A stretch of DNA of 64,000 nt from Acidobacteriota bacterium (GTDB taxonomy: Bacteria; Acidobacteriota; Aminicenantia; Aminicenantales; Saccharicenantaceae): positions 466,293 to 530,292 of the forward strand of contig JBDKSB010000012.1 of the NCBI GenBank assembly GCA_039683095.1, given 5' to 3'. Under the pieces are notes generated by a model that did no database searches, had not been told where the DNA came from, and saw nothing but the letters and a program-made list of their open reading frames with translations. A program made the translations under genes and the position numbers. Numbering within the stretch: position 1 is the stretch's first letter; each line of letters begins with the position of its first letter. This document shows, piece by piece, positions 1 to 8,570 of this stretch.

Positions 1-1
1 C

Positions 2-628
2 ATCGAGCTCGATCTCATCCACGACGAGGTCGGCATCACCTTCCTCTACGTCACCCACGACCAGGCCGAGGCCATGAGCCTGAGCGACCGGATCGCGGTC
101 ATGAACGGCGGCCGCATCGAGCAGACCGGCGCCCCGGCCGAGATCTACGAGTCGCCCCGGACGAGCTTCGTCGCGGCCTTCATCGGCGACACGAACTTCC
201 TCGAGGGCCGGGTCCGCGAGTGCCTCGACGGCGAGTACTGCCGCCTGGCCATCGCCGGCCTGCCGGAGATCGTCTCGTTCAACGACAAGGCCATCCAGCC
301 GGGACAGCCCATCTTCCTCAGCATCCGGCCGGAGAAGATCCACATCTCCCATGACCGGCCCGAGGACAAGCCCCGGCGCAACTTCGTCCCGGCCGTCGTC
401 GAGGACGTCATCTACCTCGGCTCGAACACCAAGTACTGGGTCAGGGCGAACGGCTACCGGATCCAGGTCCTGCGGCAGCACGACCGCTATTTCCTGGACG
501 AGAAGCCCATCCGCTGGAAGGACGAATGCTGGATCTGGTGGCACGCCGACGACGGCTTCATGCTCGACCACTTCCGCAAGGACGACGAGGGCCTGCTGGC
601 CGTGCCGCCGCAGCGCGTCGGCGATTGA
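2..628 (+). CDS. potA: Spermidine/putrescine-type ABC transporter ATP-binding protein, C-terminal part (5' end outside window)
   Basis: This is the last ~208 codons of an ABC ATPase that powers polyamine-type import at the inner membrane. The frame is open from base 2. The first visible residues run into the H-loop region VTHDQAEAMSLSDRI, followed by the typical MNGGRIEQTGAPAEIYE stretch and a FIGDTNFLEG linker into a C-terminal TOBE domain. The Walker A and signature motifs lie before the window. The stop is four bases before the potB start, so the four pot genes look like one operon. The assignment to polyamines rests on family resemblance and on the full potABCD order; another cationic or small organic substrate is possible. 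Confidence 0.9.
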   Translation: MELDLIHDEVGITFLYVTHDQAEAMSLSDRIAVMNGGRIEQTGAPAEIYESPRTSFVAAFIGDTNFLEGRVRECLDGEYCRLAIAGLPEIVSFNDKAIQPGQPIFLSIRPEKIHISHDRPEDKPRRNFVPAVVEDVIYLGSNTKYWVRANGYRIQVLRQHDRYFLDEKPIRWKDECWIWWHADDGFMLDHFRKDDEGLLAVPPQRVGD

Positions 629-632
629 GACG

Positions 633-1496
633 ATGAAGCGGCGCACGGAATGGCTGGTCAGCCTGCCGACGGTCGCCTGGCTGGGCCTGTTCGTCGTCAT
701 CCCCACCCTGCTCGTGTTCGTCATCGCCTTCCGGCCGTCCAATCCCTACGGGGGCATCGGCCGCGGCTGGACGCTGGAGACCGTACGGGCCCTGGCCGCG
801 CCGGGCACGCTTGTCATTGCCTGGCGGACGCTCTGGATGAGCCTGCTGACGACGGCGATCTCCCTCGTCCTGGCCCTGCCGGCCGGCTACACCATCGCCC
901 GGGCCCCGGCCCGCTGGCGGAACCGCCTCCTGCTTCTCGTCATCGTACCCTTCTGGACGAGCTTCCTCGTCCGCGTCTTCGCCTGGCGGTCGCTCCTCCA
1001 CCCCGACGGGCCGGTCAAGAGGGCCCTGGCGGCGCTCGGCCTCGTCGGGCCGCAGGCGACCCTGCTCTACCATCCGGCGGCGGTCGTCCTGGTCATGGTC
1101 TACACCTTCCTGCCATTCACCATCCTGCCGATCTACGCCGCCGCGGAGAAGTTCGATTTCCGGCTGGTCGAGGCCGCCCGGGATCTCGGGGCCCGGCCGT
1201 TTCAGGCCTTCCGCAAGGTCTTCCTGCCGGGCATCCGGCGGGGCGTCGTGACCGCAGTGCTCGTCGTCTTCGTCCCGGCCCTGGGCTCGTACATCATCCC
1301 CGACCTCGTCGGCGGCCCGTCCAGCGAGATGATAGGCAACAAGATCGCCCAGCGGGTCTTCAGCGACCGCAACCTGCCCCTGGCCAGCGCCGTCTCGGCC
1401 GTCCTGGTCCTGGCCGTGCTGGCCCCGCTCGCGGCCATCCTCGCCCTCCAGCGCAAGGGCAAGAAGTCCGACATCGTCATCGGGGAGGCGCCGTGA
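633..1496 (+). CDS. potB: Polyamine-type ABC transporter permease PotB
   Basis: This 287-residue inner-membrane permease has about six transmembrane helices, starting with a hydrophobic segment at roughly residues 10-32. The EAA loop that docks onto the ATPase is visible near residues 180-200 (VEAARDLGARPFQAFRKVFLPG). The start chosen is the ATG at 633, four bases after the potA stop. The same frame is open further upstream, but that part overlaps potA and is not membrane-like. The end overlaps the potC start by four bases, which suggests translational coupling. Confidence 0.9.
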   Translation: MKRRTEWLVSLPTVAWLGLFVVIPTLLVFVIAFRPSNPYGGIGRGWTLETVRALAAPGTLVIAWRTLWMSLLTTAISLVLALPAGYTIARAPARWRNRLLLLVIVPFWTSFLVRVFAWRSLLHPDGPVKRALAALGLVGPQATLLYHPAAVVLVMVYTFLPFTILPIYAAAEKFDFRLVEAARDLGARPFQAFRKVFLPGIRRGVVTAVLVVFVPALGSYIIPDLVGGPSSEMIGNKIAQRVFSDRNLPLASAVSAVLVLAVLAPLAAILALQRKGKKSDIVIGEAP

Positions 1497-2266
1497 AGCG
1501 AAGCCGCTTCCCGATCGCCGTCACGGCGCTCGTCCTGGCCTTCCTCTACCTGCCGATCCTCATCCTGGTCGCCAACTCCTTCAACCCGGCCCGCTTCTCC
1601 AGCCGCTGGGAGGGTTTCTCGCTCGTCTGGTACGCCCGGCTCTTCCACTCGCCCGAGATCTGGGAGGCGGTGCGGAACACGCTGATCATCGCGGTGTCGG
1701 CCACCGCGGTCTCCGTCACGCTGGGGACGATGGCCGCCTACGCTCTCCACCGCTGGGCCGCGAGCCGGCTGCAGCGCCTCCATTACACCCTGATCTACCA
1801 GCCCCTGGTCGTGCCCGAGATCCTGATGGGCATCAGCCTGCTCATGGCCTTCGTCGCCGTCGGCCTGCCGCTGGGCCTGTTCACGATCTTCCTGGCCCAT
1901 GTCACCTTTTGCGTCAGCTACGTGGCCATGACCGTGCTCGGCCGGCTCCAGGACTTCGATTTCTCGGTCATCGAGGCCGCCCGCGACCTCGGGGCCAGCC
2001 CCTGGCAGGCCGCGCGGCGGGTCCTGCTGCCGCTGCTCATGCCGGGGATCGTTTCCGGGGCGCTGCTGGCTTTCACCCTGTCGGTCGACGATTTCGTCGT
2101 CACCTTTTTCGTCGCCGGCCCGGGCTCGACGACACTGCCGCTCCGCATCTACAGCATGATCAAGTACGGCGCGCCGCCCATGATCAACGCCCTGTCGACG
2201 CTGCTCCTGGCGGTGACGCTGACGGCCGTTCTCCTGAGCCAGCGCCTGGCCTCCCGCCGCTCCTGA
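1493..2266 (+). CDS. potC: Polyamine-type ABC transporter permease PotC
   Basis: This is the second permease of the transporter, 257 residues. It has a hydrophobic first helix, a conserved N-terminal FNPARFSSRWEGFSLVWYARLF segment (here shortened: FNPARF...GFSLVWYARLF) and an EAA loop (IEAARDLGASPWQAARRVLLP) in the last third. The start is a GTG at 1493 whose bases overlap the potB TGA. It would pair with PotB to form the membrane pore. Six transmembrane segments are expected and the hydrophobic profile agrees. Confidence 0.9.
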   Translation: MKRSRFPIAVTALVLAFLYLPILILVANSFNPARFSSRWEGFSLVWYARLFHSPEIWEAVRNTLIIAVSATAVSVTLGTMAAYALHRWAASRLQRLHYTLIYQPLVVPEILMGISLLMAFVAVGLPLGLFTIFLAHVTFCVSYVAMTVLGRLQDFDFSVIEAARDLGASPWQAARRVLLPLLMPGIVSGALLAFTLSVDDFVVTFFVAGPGSTTLPLRIYSMIKYGAPPMINALSTLLLAVTLTAVLLSQRLASRRS

Positions 2267-2333
2267 AGGGCGCCCTCGTCGAGTCTTGAAAAGCCGCCCG
2301 AAAGGGACTATAACGGGCCTTCGAGAAAAGCCG

Positions 2334-3389
2334 ATGAGGAACGGGAACCGAGCCATCCGGGCCGCCGCGGCGCTGCTTCTCGCCGCGGTGCTCGGTAGCG
2401 GCGCCACCGCCTGCGGCAAGGCCCGCGCCGTCCTGAGCGTCTACACCTGGTCCGATTTCGTCAAGCCCGAGATCGTCAGCCGCTTCGAGCGCGAACAGGG
2501 CTGCCGGGTCGTCATCGACACGTTCGAGTCGAACGAGGCCATGTACGCCAAGCTCAAGGCCGGGGCCTCGGGCTACGACCTGCTGATGCCCTCGAGCTAC
2601 ATGGTCAGCCTGATGCACGCCCAGGGGCTCGTCTCCCGGCTCGACCATTCGCTGCTCCCCAACCTGGTCCACATCGACCCCGACTACCTGGCCATGGCCA
2701 TCGACAAGGCCATGGACCACTCCGTGCCCTACATGATCACCAACACGGGCATCGCCTACCTCGAGGGCCGGGTCCCGGGCGTCGAGCCGTCGTGGCGGAT
2801 GTTCGGCCGGGCCGACCTGGCCGGCCGCATGACGATGTTCAACGACATGCGCGAGACGATCGGCGCGGCGCTCAAGCTCCGGGGCCGCAGCATCAACACG
2901 ACGGACCCGGCCGATCTGGCCGAGGCCGAGACGGTCCTCGTCGAATGGAAGAAGAACCTGGCCAAGTTCGACAACGAGCAGTACAAGCTCGGCCTGGCCT
3001 CGGGCGAGTTCCTGCTCGTCCACGCCTGGAGCGGCGACATCTTCCAGGTCCGGCGCGAGAACCCGGACGTCCGCTTCGTCATCCCCGAGGAAGGCACGGT
3101 CATCTCCTGCGACGACCTGGTCATCCCGGCCGGGGCCCGGGAGGCCCGCCTGGCCCACGCCTTCATCAACTTCCTTCTCGACCCGGCCGTAGCGGCCGAG
3201 AACACGGCCTTCGTCTTCTACCTCTGCCCGAACAAGGATTCCTATCCCCTCCTGCCGGCGGAGATCCGCGGCAATCCCGGGATCTTCATGGACCCGAAGA
3301 TCCGGGCCAGGAGCGAGATGATCGGCGACGTCGGCGCTGCCAACGCCCTCTACGTCGCCGTCTGGGACCGCCTCAAGTCCGCCCGTTGA
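2334..3389 (+). CDS. potD: Polyamine-binding periplasmic lipoprotein PotD
   Basis: This is the extracytoplasmic binding protein of the pot system, 351 residues. The ATG at 2334 gives a lipoprotein signal peptide: basic start, hydrophobic run, then Cys in GSGATAC. A TTG at 2286 in the same frame would only add a charged non-signal extension. The mature part begins with LSVYTWSDFVKPEIVSRFE, typical of PotD/PotF solute-binding proteins, and contains the YDLLMPSSYMV segment. The gene lies 67 bases after potC. Ligand identity (putrescine, spermidine or another amine) cannot be read from the sequence. Confidence 0.88.
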   Translation: MRNGNRAIRAAAALLLAAVLGSGATACGKARAVLSVYTWSDFVKPEIVSRFEREQGCRVVIDTFESNEAMYAKLKAGASGYDLLMPSSYMVSLMHAQGLVSRLDHSLLPNLVHIDPDYLAMAIDKAMDHSVPYMITNTGIAYLEGRVPGVEPSWRMFGRADLAGRMTMFNDMRETIGAALKLRGRSINTTDPADLAEAETVLVEWKKNLAKFDNEQYKLGLASGEFLLVHAWSGDIFQVRRENPDVRFVIPEEGTVISCDDLVIPAGAREARLAHAFINFLLDPAVAAENTAFVFYLCPNKDSYPLLPAEIRGNPGIFMDPKIRARSEMIGDVGAANALYVAVWDRLKSAR

Positions 3390-3393
3390 AAAA

Positions 3394-3445
3394 GGGGGAC
3401 ATGATACCCATTTCCTATTTTCCTAAAACGGGCATCATGTCCCCC
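3394..3445. repeat. Palindromic intergenic repeat, copy 1 (both arms)
   Basis: The arms GGGGGACATGATACCC (3394-3409) and GGGCATCATGTCCCCC (3430-3445) are inverted repeats with one mismatch around a 20-base AT-rich centre. The element starts four bases after the potD stop and ends four bases before the end of the convergent gene at 3450, so it may also act as a bidirectional terminator. Related arms occur at 6136, 18532 and 44581-44773. Confidence 0.8.
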
Positions 3446-3449
3446 AATT

Positions 3450-4988
3450 TTATTTTATGGTGGCGCGACGGATGAGGACCGGCTCGAGCGGTTTGTGCAT
3501 GGCCATCTTCCGGTCCGGCCCTTCCCAGCGCTCCTCGACCGGCACCGCGGCGATGCGCTCGAGGACGTCGAAGCCCTCGATGATCCGGCCGAAGACGGTG
3601 TACCGCCCGTCGAGATGGGGCCGCGGCGCGACGCAGACATAGATCTCCGAGTCGCCGCTCCACTCGTCGCCCGTCCGTCCCAGCCCCAGCGTGCCGACGA
3701 GGTGGGGCCGGGCGTTGAACTCGGGCGGGAGCGTCGGCGCGCCGCCGCCGCCCGCCTGGATGACATGGCCGCGGACGACCCGGTAGAAGTCCTTGCCGTC
3801 GTAAAAGCCCTTCCGGACGAGGGCCTCGAACCGGGCCGCGGTCTTGGGCGCGTCCTCCGCGTAGAGCTCGAAAGCCATCGTCCCGAGCGAGGTCTCCATG
3901 ACGCAGACGCGGGGGGCCCGGCGCTCCGTGTCATGGCCGTAGCGGGCCCGGATGACGGCGGGATCGACGGCCGCGTGACGGATCCGCTGCCGCTTCCAGG
4001 TGTAGGTCACATGGATGAGGCCGTCGGCCGTCTCGATCACCGCCGGGTAGGAGAATTCAGCGCCTTTCTCCTCCTCGAGGCTCAGGGCCCTCGTCCAGTT
4101 CCGCCCGTCGTCCGACACCGCGAGGGCCAGGACGCCCCGGCCCTCGGTGACGGGATTGTAGGCCAGGACCTGCCTGCCGTCGCGGAGCGTCACGGCGTCG
4201 ATGCCGGAGTTCGGGTTCGGGAAGGCCGTCGGCTCCGGAGGCGACCAGGCGGCGCCGCCGTCGGCGCTCCGGCTCTCGTAGATCCGCCCCGCGTCGCTCC
4301 TCATCAGGGCGACAAGGCCGCCCCGGGCGGTCCGCAGCAGCGCCGGCTGGATGAGCCCCGGCTTCGCCCCGCCGTTGATCGGCGGCGCCGCCGCCCACGT
4401 CGCCCCGCCGTCCCGCGTCGTCTCGAAATGGACGCGCCAGCCGCCGTCCTCGGTGGAGCTGCCGCAGAGGATCGCGCCGTCCCCGAGCTCGAGCGGATGG
4501 TTCTTGACCGGCCCGACGATCCCCCCGGGAAGAGGGGCCGGCGCGCCCCAGGTCCGGCCGTCGTCCGCGGACCGGATCAGCATGCCCCGCCAGCGCGAAG
4601 GAGAGGGGCCGACCTTATAGAAAAGAAGGAGGGGTCCCGCCGCCGGGCGGAACAGGACCGGGTTCCAGCAGGGCTCGGCCGTGCCGTCCGCCGCGGCGCC
4701 GCGCGCGACTTCCACCGGGGCCGACCATCGCCCGGCCTCGCGGCGGGCCAGCCAGATGCCGACGCCGGGATCCCCTTCGGCCGCTCCCCCGAACCAGGCG
4801 GCCACGAGCCCCGACGCGGTCTCGACGATCGTCGAGGCGTGGCACTGGGCGAACGGCGCCCGGGTGAAGATATCCTCGCGGAGGACGACCGCCGCGGGTG
4901 ACCGCGACGCGTTCCGGCAGCCGGCGAACAGGACGGCCGCCAGGACCGCCAGGGTCCCGGCGGGAAACGCCCTATTTGAGCGTCGCAA
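3450..4988 (-). CDS. Lipoprotein: sialidase-like (BNR) propeller fused to cyclophilin-type prolyl isomerase
   Basis: This 512-residue protein starts with a lipoprotein signal (LAVLAAVLFAGC), so it is probably anchored on the cell surface or in the periplasm. Residues ~35-350 resemble COG4409-type exo-sialidases, with Asp-box blades (SADDGRTWGAP, TRDGGATWAA, SADGGAAWSPP) and the conserved CWNPVLF and LLLFYKVGPSPS stretches. Residues ~357-512 are a cyclophilin domain (VCVMETSLGTMAFELY, then FYDGKDFYRVVRGHVIQAGG). The cyclophilin's usual FHRV reads FYRV, with the Arg kept. The start overlaps the end of the rhamnose-type transporter gene by 17 bases, so the two are coupled. The glycosidase substrate is unknown. 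A RhaT neighbour suggests a deoxy-sugar or host-glycan role, but that is inference. Confidence 0.82.
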   Translation of the reverse strand: MRRSNRAFPAGTLAVLAAVLFAGCRNASRSPAAVVLREDIFTRAPFAQCHASTIVETASGLVAAWFGGAAEGDPGVGIWLARREAGRWSAPVEVARGAAADGTAEPCWNPVLFRPAAGPLLLFYKVGPSPSRWRGMLIRSADDGRTWGAPAPLPGGIVGPVKNHPLELGDGAILCGSSTEDGGWRVHFETTRDGGATWAAAPPINGGAKPGLIQPALLRTARGGLVALMRSDAGRIYESRSADGGAAWSPPEPTAFPNPNSGIDAVTLRDGRQVLAYNPVTEGRGVLALAVSDDGRNWTRALSLEEEKGAEFSYPAVIETADGLIHVTYTWKRQRIRHAAVDPAVIRARYGHDTERRAPRVCVMETSLGTMAFELYAEDAPKTAARFEALVRKGFYDGKDFYRVVRGHVIQAGGGGAPTLPPEFNARPHLVGTLGLGRTGDEWSGDSEIYVCVAPRPHLDGRYTVFGRIIEGFDVLERIAAVPVEERWEGPDRKMAMHKPLEPVLIRRATIK

Positions 4989-6081
4989 CGTAGTTCCCCG
5001 CCCCGACCACTACGGTCGAAAAGATGAGGACGGCGATCCCGGCCACGACCAGCCGGCGCGTGAGCTTCCCGGTCCCCTTCCATTCATGGAAGAAGATGCC
5101 CCACAGGCTGCTGAAGGTGATGATGAAGGCCATGTGGATGGTCCAGCTGGAGAAGTCGTAGCGGCCCATCTTCGTCGTGCCCATGCCGTAGAAGAAGAAC
5201 TGGAAGTACCAGGTCGTGCCGGCCAGTGCGGAGAAGATGTAGTTCAGGAGAAGCGAGGGGCGGCGGGCCGGCGCCGGATCGGCCGCGGCCGCAGCCGCGG
5301 CTGTGGCCGGTTCGGCCGGCCGGACCCGGAGATAGTCGCGCCCGGACCTGTTCTTGACGCTGAGCGCGGCGCACCAGATGAAGTTCGTCGTGAAGCCGCC
5401 GAGCAGGGCCACGATCATCACCGGGAAGTTCTGGAAGAGCGGCCGCGCCCCGTTCCGGATGGCGGCCTCGGCTATGGGCTTGCCGGCGGCGAAGGCGAAG
5501 GCCATGCACGAGCTCATGACCCCCGAGAACGCGGCCACCCAGGCGCCCTTGACAAAGCTGAACTCGGCGATCGAGGCCTTCTTTTCGGCGTCAGAGAGCT
5601 CCTTCTCTTTCTTCATGCCGGCCTGGCCGCACATGGCGATGCCCGTGAGGCAGACGGCAATGCCAAGGAGGACGATCCGGCCGGGCGTCGAGGCGACGAG
5701 CCCGGCGATGCGCCCTTCGAAAATGGGCGGCACGAGCGTCCCGAACACGGCGCAGAAGCCGAGCGACAGGGCCATGCCCAGCGACAGGCCGAGGTAACGC
5801 ATGCTCAGGCCGAAGGTCAGGCCGCCGATGCCCCACAGTACGCCGAAGAGATAGGTCCACAGGAGGGTTCGGGACGACGCGGACCGAATAACCCCCACAA
5901 CGCCCGGGCAGGTCAGGAAGCCGACGATCCACGGCACTATGATCCAGCTGAAGAAGCCGCCCACGAGCCAGTATACTTCCCAGGCCCAGCCTTGGACCTT
6001 CTTGTAGGGGATATAGAAGCTCCCGGCGGCGAAACCGCCGAGGGCATGCAGGAAAACGCCAAGGAAAGGATTCGGATTCAT
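4972..6081 (-). CDS. rhaT: L-rhamnose/proton symporter RhaT-like
   Basis: This 369-residue integral membrane protein has about ten hydrophobic segments and RhaT family signatures: GGFAAGSFYIPYKKVQGWAW near the N-terminus, LFGVLWGIGGLTFGLSMRYLG in the second quarter and TTWYFQFFFYGMGTTKMG near the end. An Ala/Pro-rich cytoplasmic insertion (~residues 262-280) is unusual. It would import L-rhamnose or a related sugar with protons. A GH78 rhamnosidase at 41.9 kb could supply substrate, although it is far away. It is transcribed with the downstream sialidase-cyclophilin gene. Confidence 0.87.
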   Translation of the reverse strand: MNPNPFLGVFLHALGGFAAGSFYIPYKKVQGWAWEVYWLVGGFFSWIIVPWIVGFLTCPGVVGVIRSASSRTLLWTYLFGVLWGIGGLTFGLSMRYLGLSLGMALSLGFCAVFGTLVPPIFEGRIAGLVASTPGRIVLLGIAVCLTGIAMCGQAGMKKEKELSDAEKKASIAEFSFVKGAWVAAFSGVMSSCMAFAFAAGKPIAEAAIRNGARPLFQNFPVMIVALLGGFTTNFIWCAALSVKNRSGRDYLRVRPAEPATAAAAAAADPAPARRPSLLLNYIFSALAGTTWYFQFFFYGMGTTKMGRYDFSSWTIHMAFIITFSSLWGIFFHEWKGTGKLTRRLVVAGIAVLIFSTVVVGAGNYVATLK

Positions 6082-6135
6082 CGGGCCTCCATAAGTGTGG
6101 GACTATATCGCCCCCCCGGCGGCGAAGTCAAACGC

Positions 6136-6151
6136 GGGTATCATGTCCCCC
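6136..6151. repeat. Palindromic intergenic repeat, copy 2 (single arm)
   Basis: GGGTATCATGTCCCCC is the exact reverse complement of the left arm at 3394. It lies between the divergent rhaT and peptide-transporter genes. It sits inside a local inverted repeat, CGCGGGTA (6133-6140) with TACCCGCG (6167-6174), directly upstream of the start at 6189, so it could form a hairpin in the leader. Confidence 0.65.
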
Positions 6152-6188
6152 ATTTTTCTGGTAGCATACCCGCGAAAGGCGGAGACTG

Positions 6189-7508
6189 ATGCTGAAGAAA
6201 CACCCCCGCGCCCTGGCCTTTATCTTCTTCACCGAGATGTGGGAGCGGGTCGGCTTCTACACGCTCATGGCCATCCTCGTCCTCTACATGGACAAGGTCC
6301 TGGGCTGGTCCGACGGCCGCAAGGGCGACTCGTACGGGCTCTTCCTGGCCCTCTGCTACTTCGTGCCGCTCCTCGGCGGCTGGCTCGGGGACAAGATCGT
6401 CGGCCAGATCCGGACGGTCCGGGCCGGCGCGGTCCTCATGGCCTTCGGCTACGTCGGGCTGGCCGTCTCAGGTCCCGGCCGCGTAATCCCCTTCTATCTC
6501 GGGCTCTTCCTCATCGGCCTCGGGACGGGCCTGTTCAAGGTCAACATGGCCGTCCTGGTCGGCAACCTCTACGCCGGGAAGCCCGAGCTCAAGGACGCCG
6601 GGTACAACATCTTCTACATGGGCGTCAACCTCGGGGCCATGGTCGCCCCGCTACTGGCGACCTTCATCAGCGTGCGCTTCCACAGCTATAACCTGTCGTT
6701 CGCCGTCGCCGGGGCCGGCATGGTCTTCGCCCTGATCATCTTCCGCGCCGGCGAATCCCGCCTCCGGCCATTCGACTGCAAGCTCGGAGGCGGCGGCGCC
6801 CCGTCCCCGGCCGCGTCATCGGCGGCGGCCGCCGCAGGGCCGGCCCCGGCCCCCTCCTGCCCCTCGGTCGACAGGCGCGAGGAGCGCCAGCGCATCGCCT
6901 CGCTCGTCACCCTCTTCCTCATCGTCATCTTCTTCTGGGTCGCCTTCTACCAGAACTTCTTCGGCCTGACCCTCTTCGCCGAGCGCTCGACCGTAGCCAT
7001 CAAGTGGCTCCGGCCCGAGACCTACCAGTTCTTCGAGCCGTTCTTCATCCTGACCCTGACGCCGCTGCTCCTGGCGCTTTTCGGACGCCTGAACCGCCGC
7101 GGACGGGAGCCCTCGACGCCGGTCAAGATCCTCATCGGCATGGCCGTCATGAGCGCGGCCATGATGGTCATGGCCGGGGCCTCTCTCGCCGGGGGAAACC
7201 TCGACAAGAACATCATGTCCCCGGCCTGGCTCGTCGGAACCTACTTCCTCGTCACGGTGGCCGAGATCCTAATCTCGCCCATGGGCCAGTCCTTCGTCTC
7301 CAAGGTTGCCCCGCCGCGCATCGCCGGGCTGATGATGGGCGGCTGGTTCGCGGCCACGGCCGTCGGGAGCTACGGCAGCGGCCTGCTCGGCAAGTCCTAC
7401 AGCGCCTTGGCCCATCACCAGTACTTCCTTTTCCTTGCCGTCCTCCTGGCCTTGGCCGCCGTCCTGGTCCTGGCTTTCATGAAAAAGCTCCGGCGCTGGA
7501 CAAGCTAG
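6189..7508 (+). CDS. POT/PTR2-family proton-dependent oligopeptide transporter
   Basis: This 439-residue major-facilitator protein has about 12-14 hydrophobic segments. POT family marks are visible: the ExxER-type motif FTEMWERVGFYTLMA near residues 14-28, GGWLGDKIVGQIRTV in loop 2-3 and NIFYMGVNLGA near residue 140. A long Ala/Pro/Ser-rich cytoplasmic loop at about residues 200-230 separates the two halves. It would import di- and tripeptides with protons. In the first motif Phe and one Tyr are replaced (ERVGFYT rather than ERFxYY), so substrate range may differ. The gene ends 16 bases before the convergent asd gene. Confidence 0.87.
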   Translation: MLKKHPRALAFIFFTEMWERVGFYTLMAILVLYMDKVLGWSDGRKGDSYGLFLALCYFVPLLGGWLGDKIVGQIRTVRAGAVLMAFGYVGLAVSGPGRVIPFYLGLFLIGLGTGLFKVNMAVLVGNLYAGKPELKDAGYNIFYMGVNLGAMVAPLLATFISVRFHSYNLSFAVAGAGMVFALIIFRAGESRLRPFDCKLGGGGAPSPAASSAAAAAGPAPAPSCPSVDRREERQRIASLVTLFLIVIFFWVAFYQNFFGLTLFAERSTVAIKWLRPETYQFFEPFFILTLTPLLLALFGRLNRRGREPSTPVKILIGMAVMSAAMMVMAGASLAGGNLDKNIMSPAWLVGTYFLVTVAEILISPMGQSFVSKVAPPRIAGLMMGGWFAATAVGSYGSGLLGKSYSALAHHQYFLFLAVLLALAAVLVLAFMKKLRRWTS

Positions 7509-7524
7509 GCCCGGCGCCCGGAGG

Positions 7525-8556
7525 TCAGGACAGGTATCCGCGCCGGACCGCCAGCTCGGCGTTGAGCACGGCCGCACCGGCCGCGCCCCGGACGAGGTTG
7601 TTGACGAGGGCGGTGAACCGGCAGTCGAAAAGCCGGTCGGGCCTGATGCGGCCCACGGTGACCGTCATCCCGTCGCCCCGGCCGGCATCACGGCACGGCT
7701 GGGGCCGGTCGCCGTCCGGATGAACGAAGAGAGGGAAGGCCGGCGCGCCCGGCAGACCGAGGTCCCGGAGCGGGGCGAAGGAGGACATCGCCGCGGCGAC
7801 GGCCTGGCACGACGCGCCCCGCTCGAATTCGACCGCGGCCGAGAGCAGGTGTCCCTCCAGCGAGGCCGCGCGATGGCACGAGGCGCTGACGCGGAAGCCG
7901 GCCGGACGCGTCCCGTCCCCCAGGATCTTCAGCGGCTCGCTTTCGATCTTCTCCTCCTCGCCGGGGATCAGGGGGATTATGTTGCCGACGGCGTCGAGCG
8001 CCGGGACGCCGGGATAGCCGGCCCCGGACAGGGCCTGCATGGTCGCGACGAAGACCCGTCGCACGCCGAAGGCCTTATGGAGCGGGGCCAGGGCCAGGAC
8101 CAGGCCGGCGGTGGCGCAATTGGGGTTGGCGATGATGCCGCCGGAGCCGTAGCCCTGGCGCCGGACCGATTCGATATGATCGGCGTTGACCTCGGGGACG
8201 AGAAGCGGCACGTCCGCCGACATCCTGTGGTCCCTGGCGTTCGTGCAGACGAGGCAGCCCGCCCGGGCGAAGGATTCCTCGATGGGGCCCGCCGGCCCGG
8301 CTTCCAGGGCGCTGAAGGCGAGCCGGACGCCGATGTCCGGCAGGCAGGGCTGGACGACCATCCCGGCCGCTCCCGGCGGGATGTCGCCGGGCGCCCGCCA
8401 TCTCCCGCGGACGGCTTCGGCGTAGCGCAGGCCCGCGCTCTCGGCCGACGCGCACAGGGCCTCGATCTCGAACCAGGGATGGGCGGCCAGGATCCCGACG
8501 AGGCGCTGGCCCACGATCCCCGTCGCTCCCAGGACTGCGGCCTTGATCTTCTTCAT
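7525..8556 (-). CDS. asd: Aspartate-semialdehyde dehydrogenase
   Basis: This 343-residue cytoplasmic enzyme reduces aspartyl phosphate to aspartate semialdehyde with NADPH, feeding threonine, methionine and lysine synthesis. The N-terminal nucleotide motif GATGIVGQR is at residues 10-18. The catalytic Cys is in NPNCAT (Cys147) and the likely active-site His in SLEGH (His236). The length and the NPNCAT context fit the archaeal/fungal-like ASADH branch. It is the last gene of a metB-aspartokinase-asd unit and starts 14 bases after the kinase stop. Confidence 0.88.
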   Translation of the reverse strand: MKKIKAAVLGATGIVGQRLVGILAAHPWFEIEALCASAESAGLRYAEAVRGRWRAPGDIPPGAAGMVVQPCLPDIGVRLAFSALEAGPAGPIEESFARAGCLVCTNARDHRMSADVPLLVPEVNADHIESVRRQGYGSGGIIANPNCATAGLVLALAPLHKAFGVRRVFVATMQALSGAGYPGVPALDAVGNIIPLIPGEEEKIESEPLKILGDGTRPAGFRVSASCHRAASLEGHLLSAAVEFERGASCQAVAAAMSSFAPLRDLGLPGAPAFPLFVHPDGDRPQPCRDAGRGDGMTVTVGRIRPDRLFDCRFTALVNNLVRGAAGAAVLNAELAVRRGYLS

Positions 8557-8570
8557 GGCATATTCCCCTC

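Noticed and set aside
2286-2333. Upstream TTG start of potD
   Set aside because: The extension is charged and would bury the lipoprotein signal peptide that starts at the ATG at 2334.
3495-4901. Long + strand frame opposite the sialidase-cyclophilin gene, and similar long shadows at 10712-12829, 12821-14221, 16657-18561 and 53601-56906
   Set aside because: All are mirror frames of well-supported genes, with Arg/Pro/Gly- or Asp/Glu/Val-rich translations and no domain.
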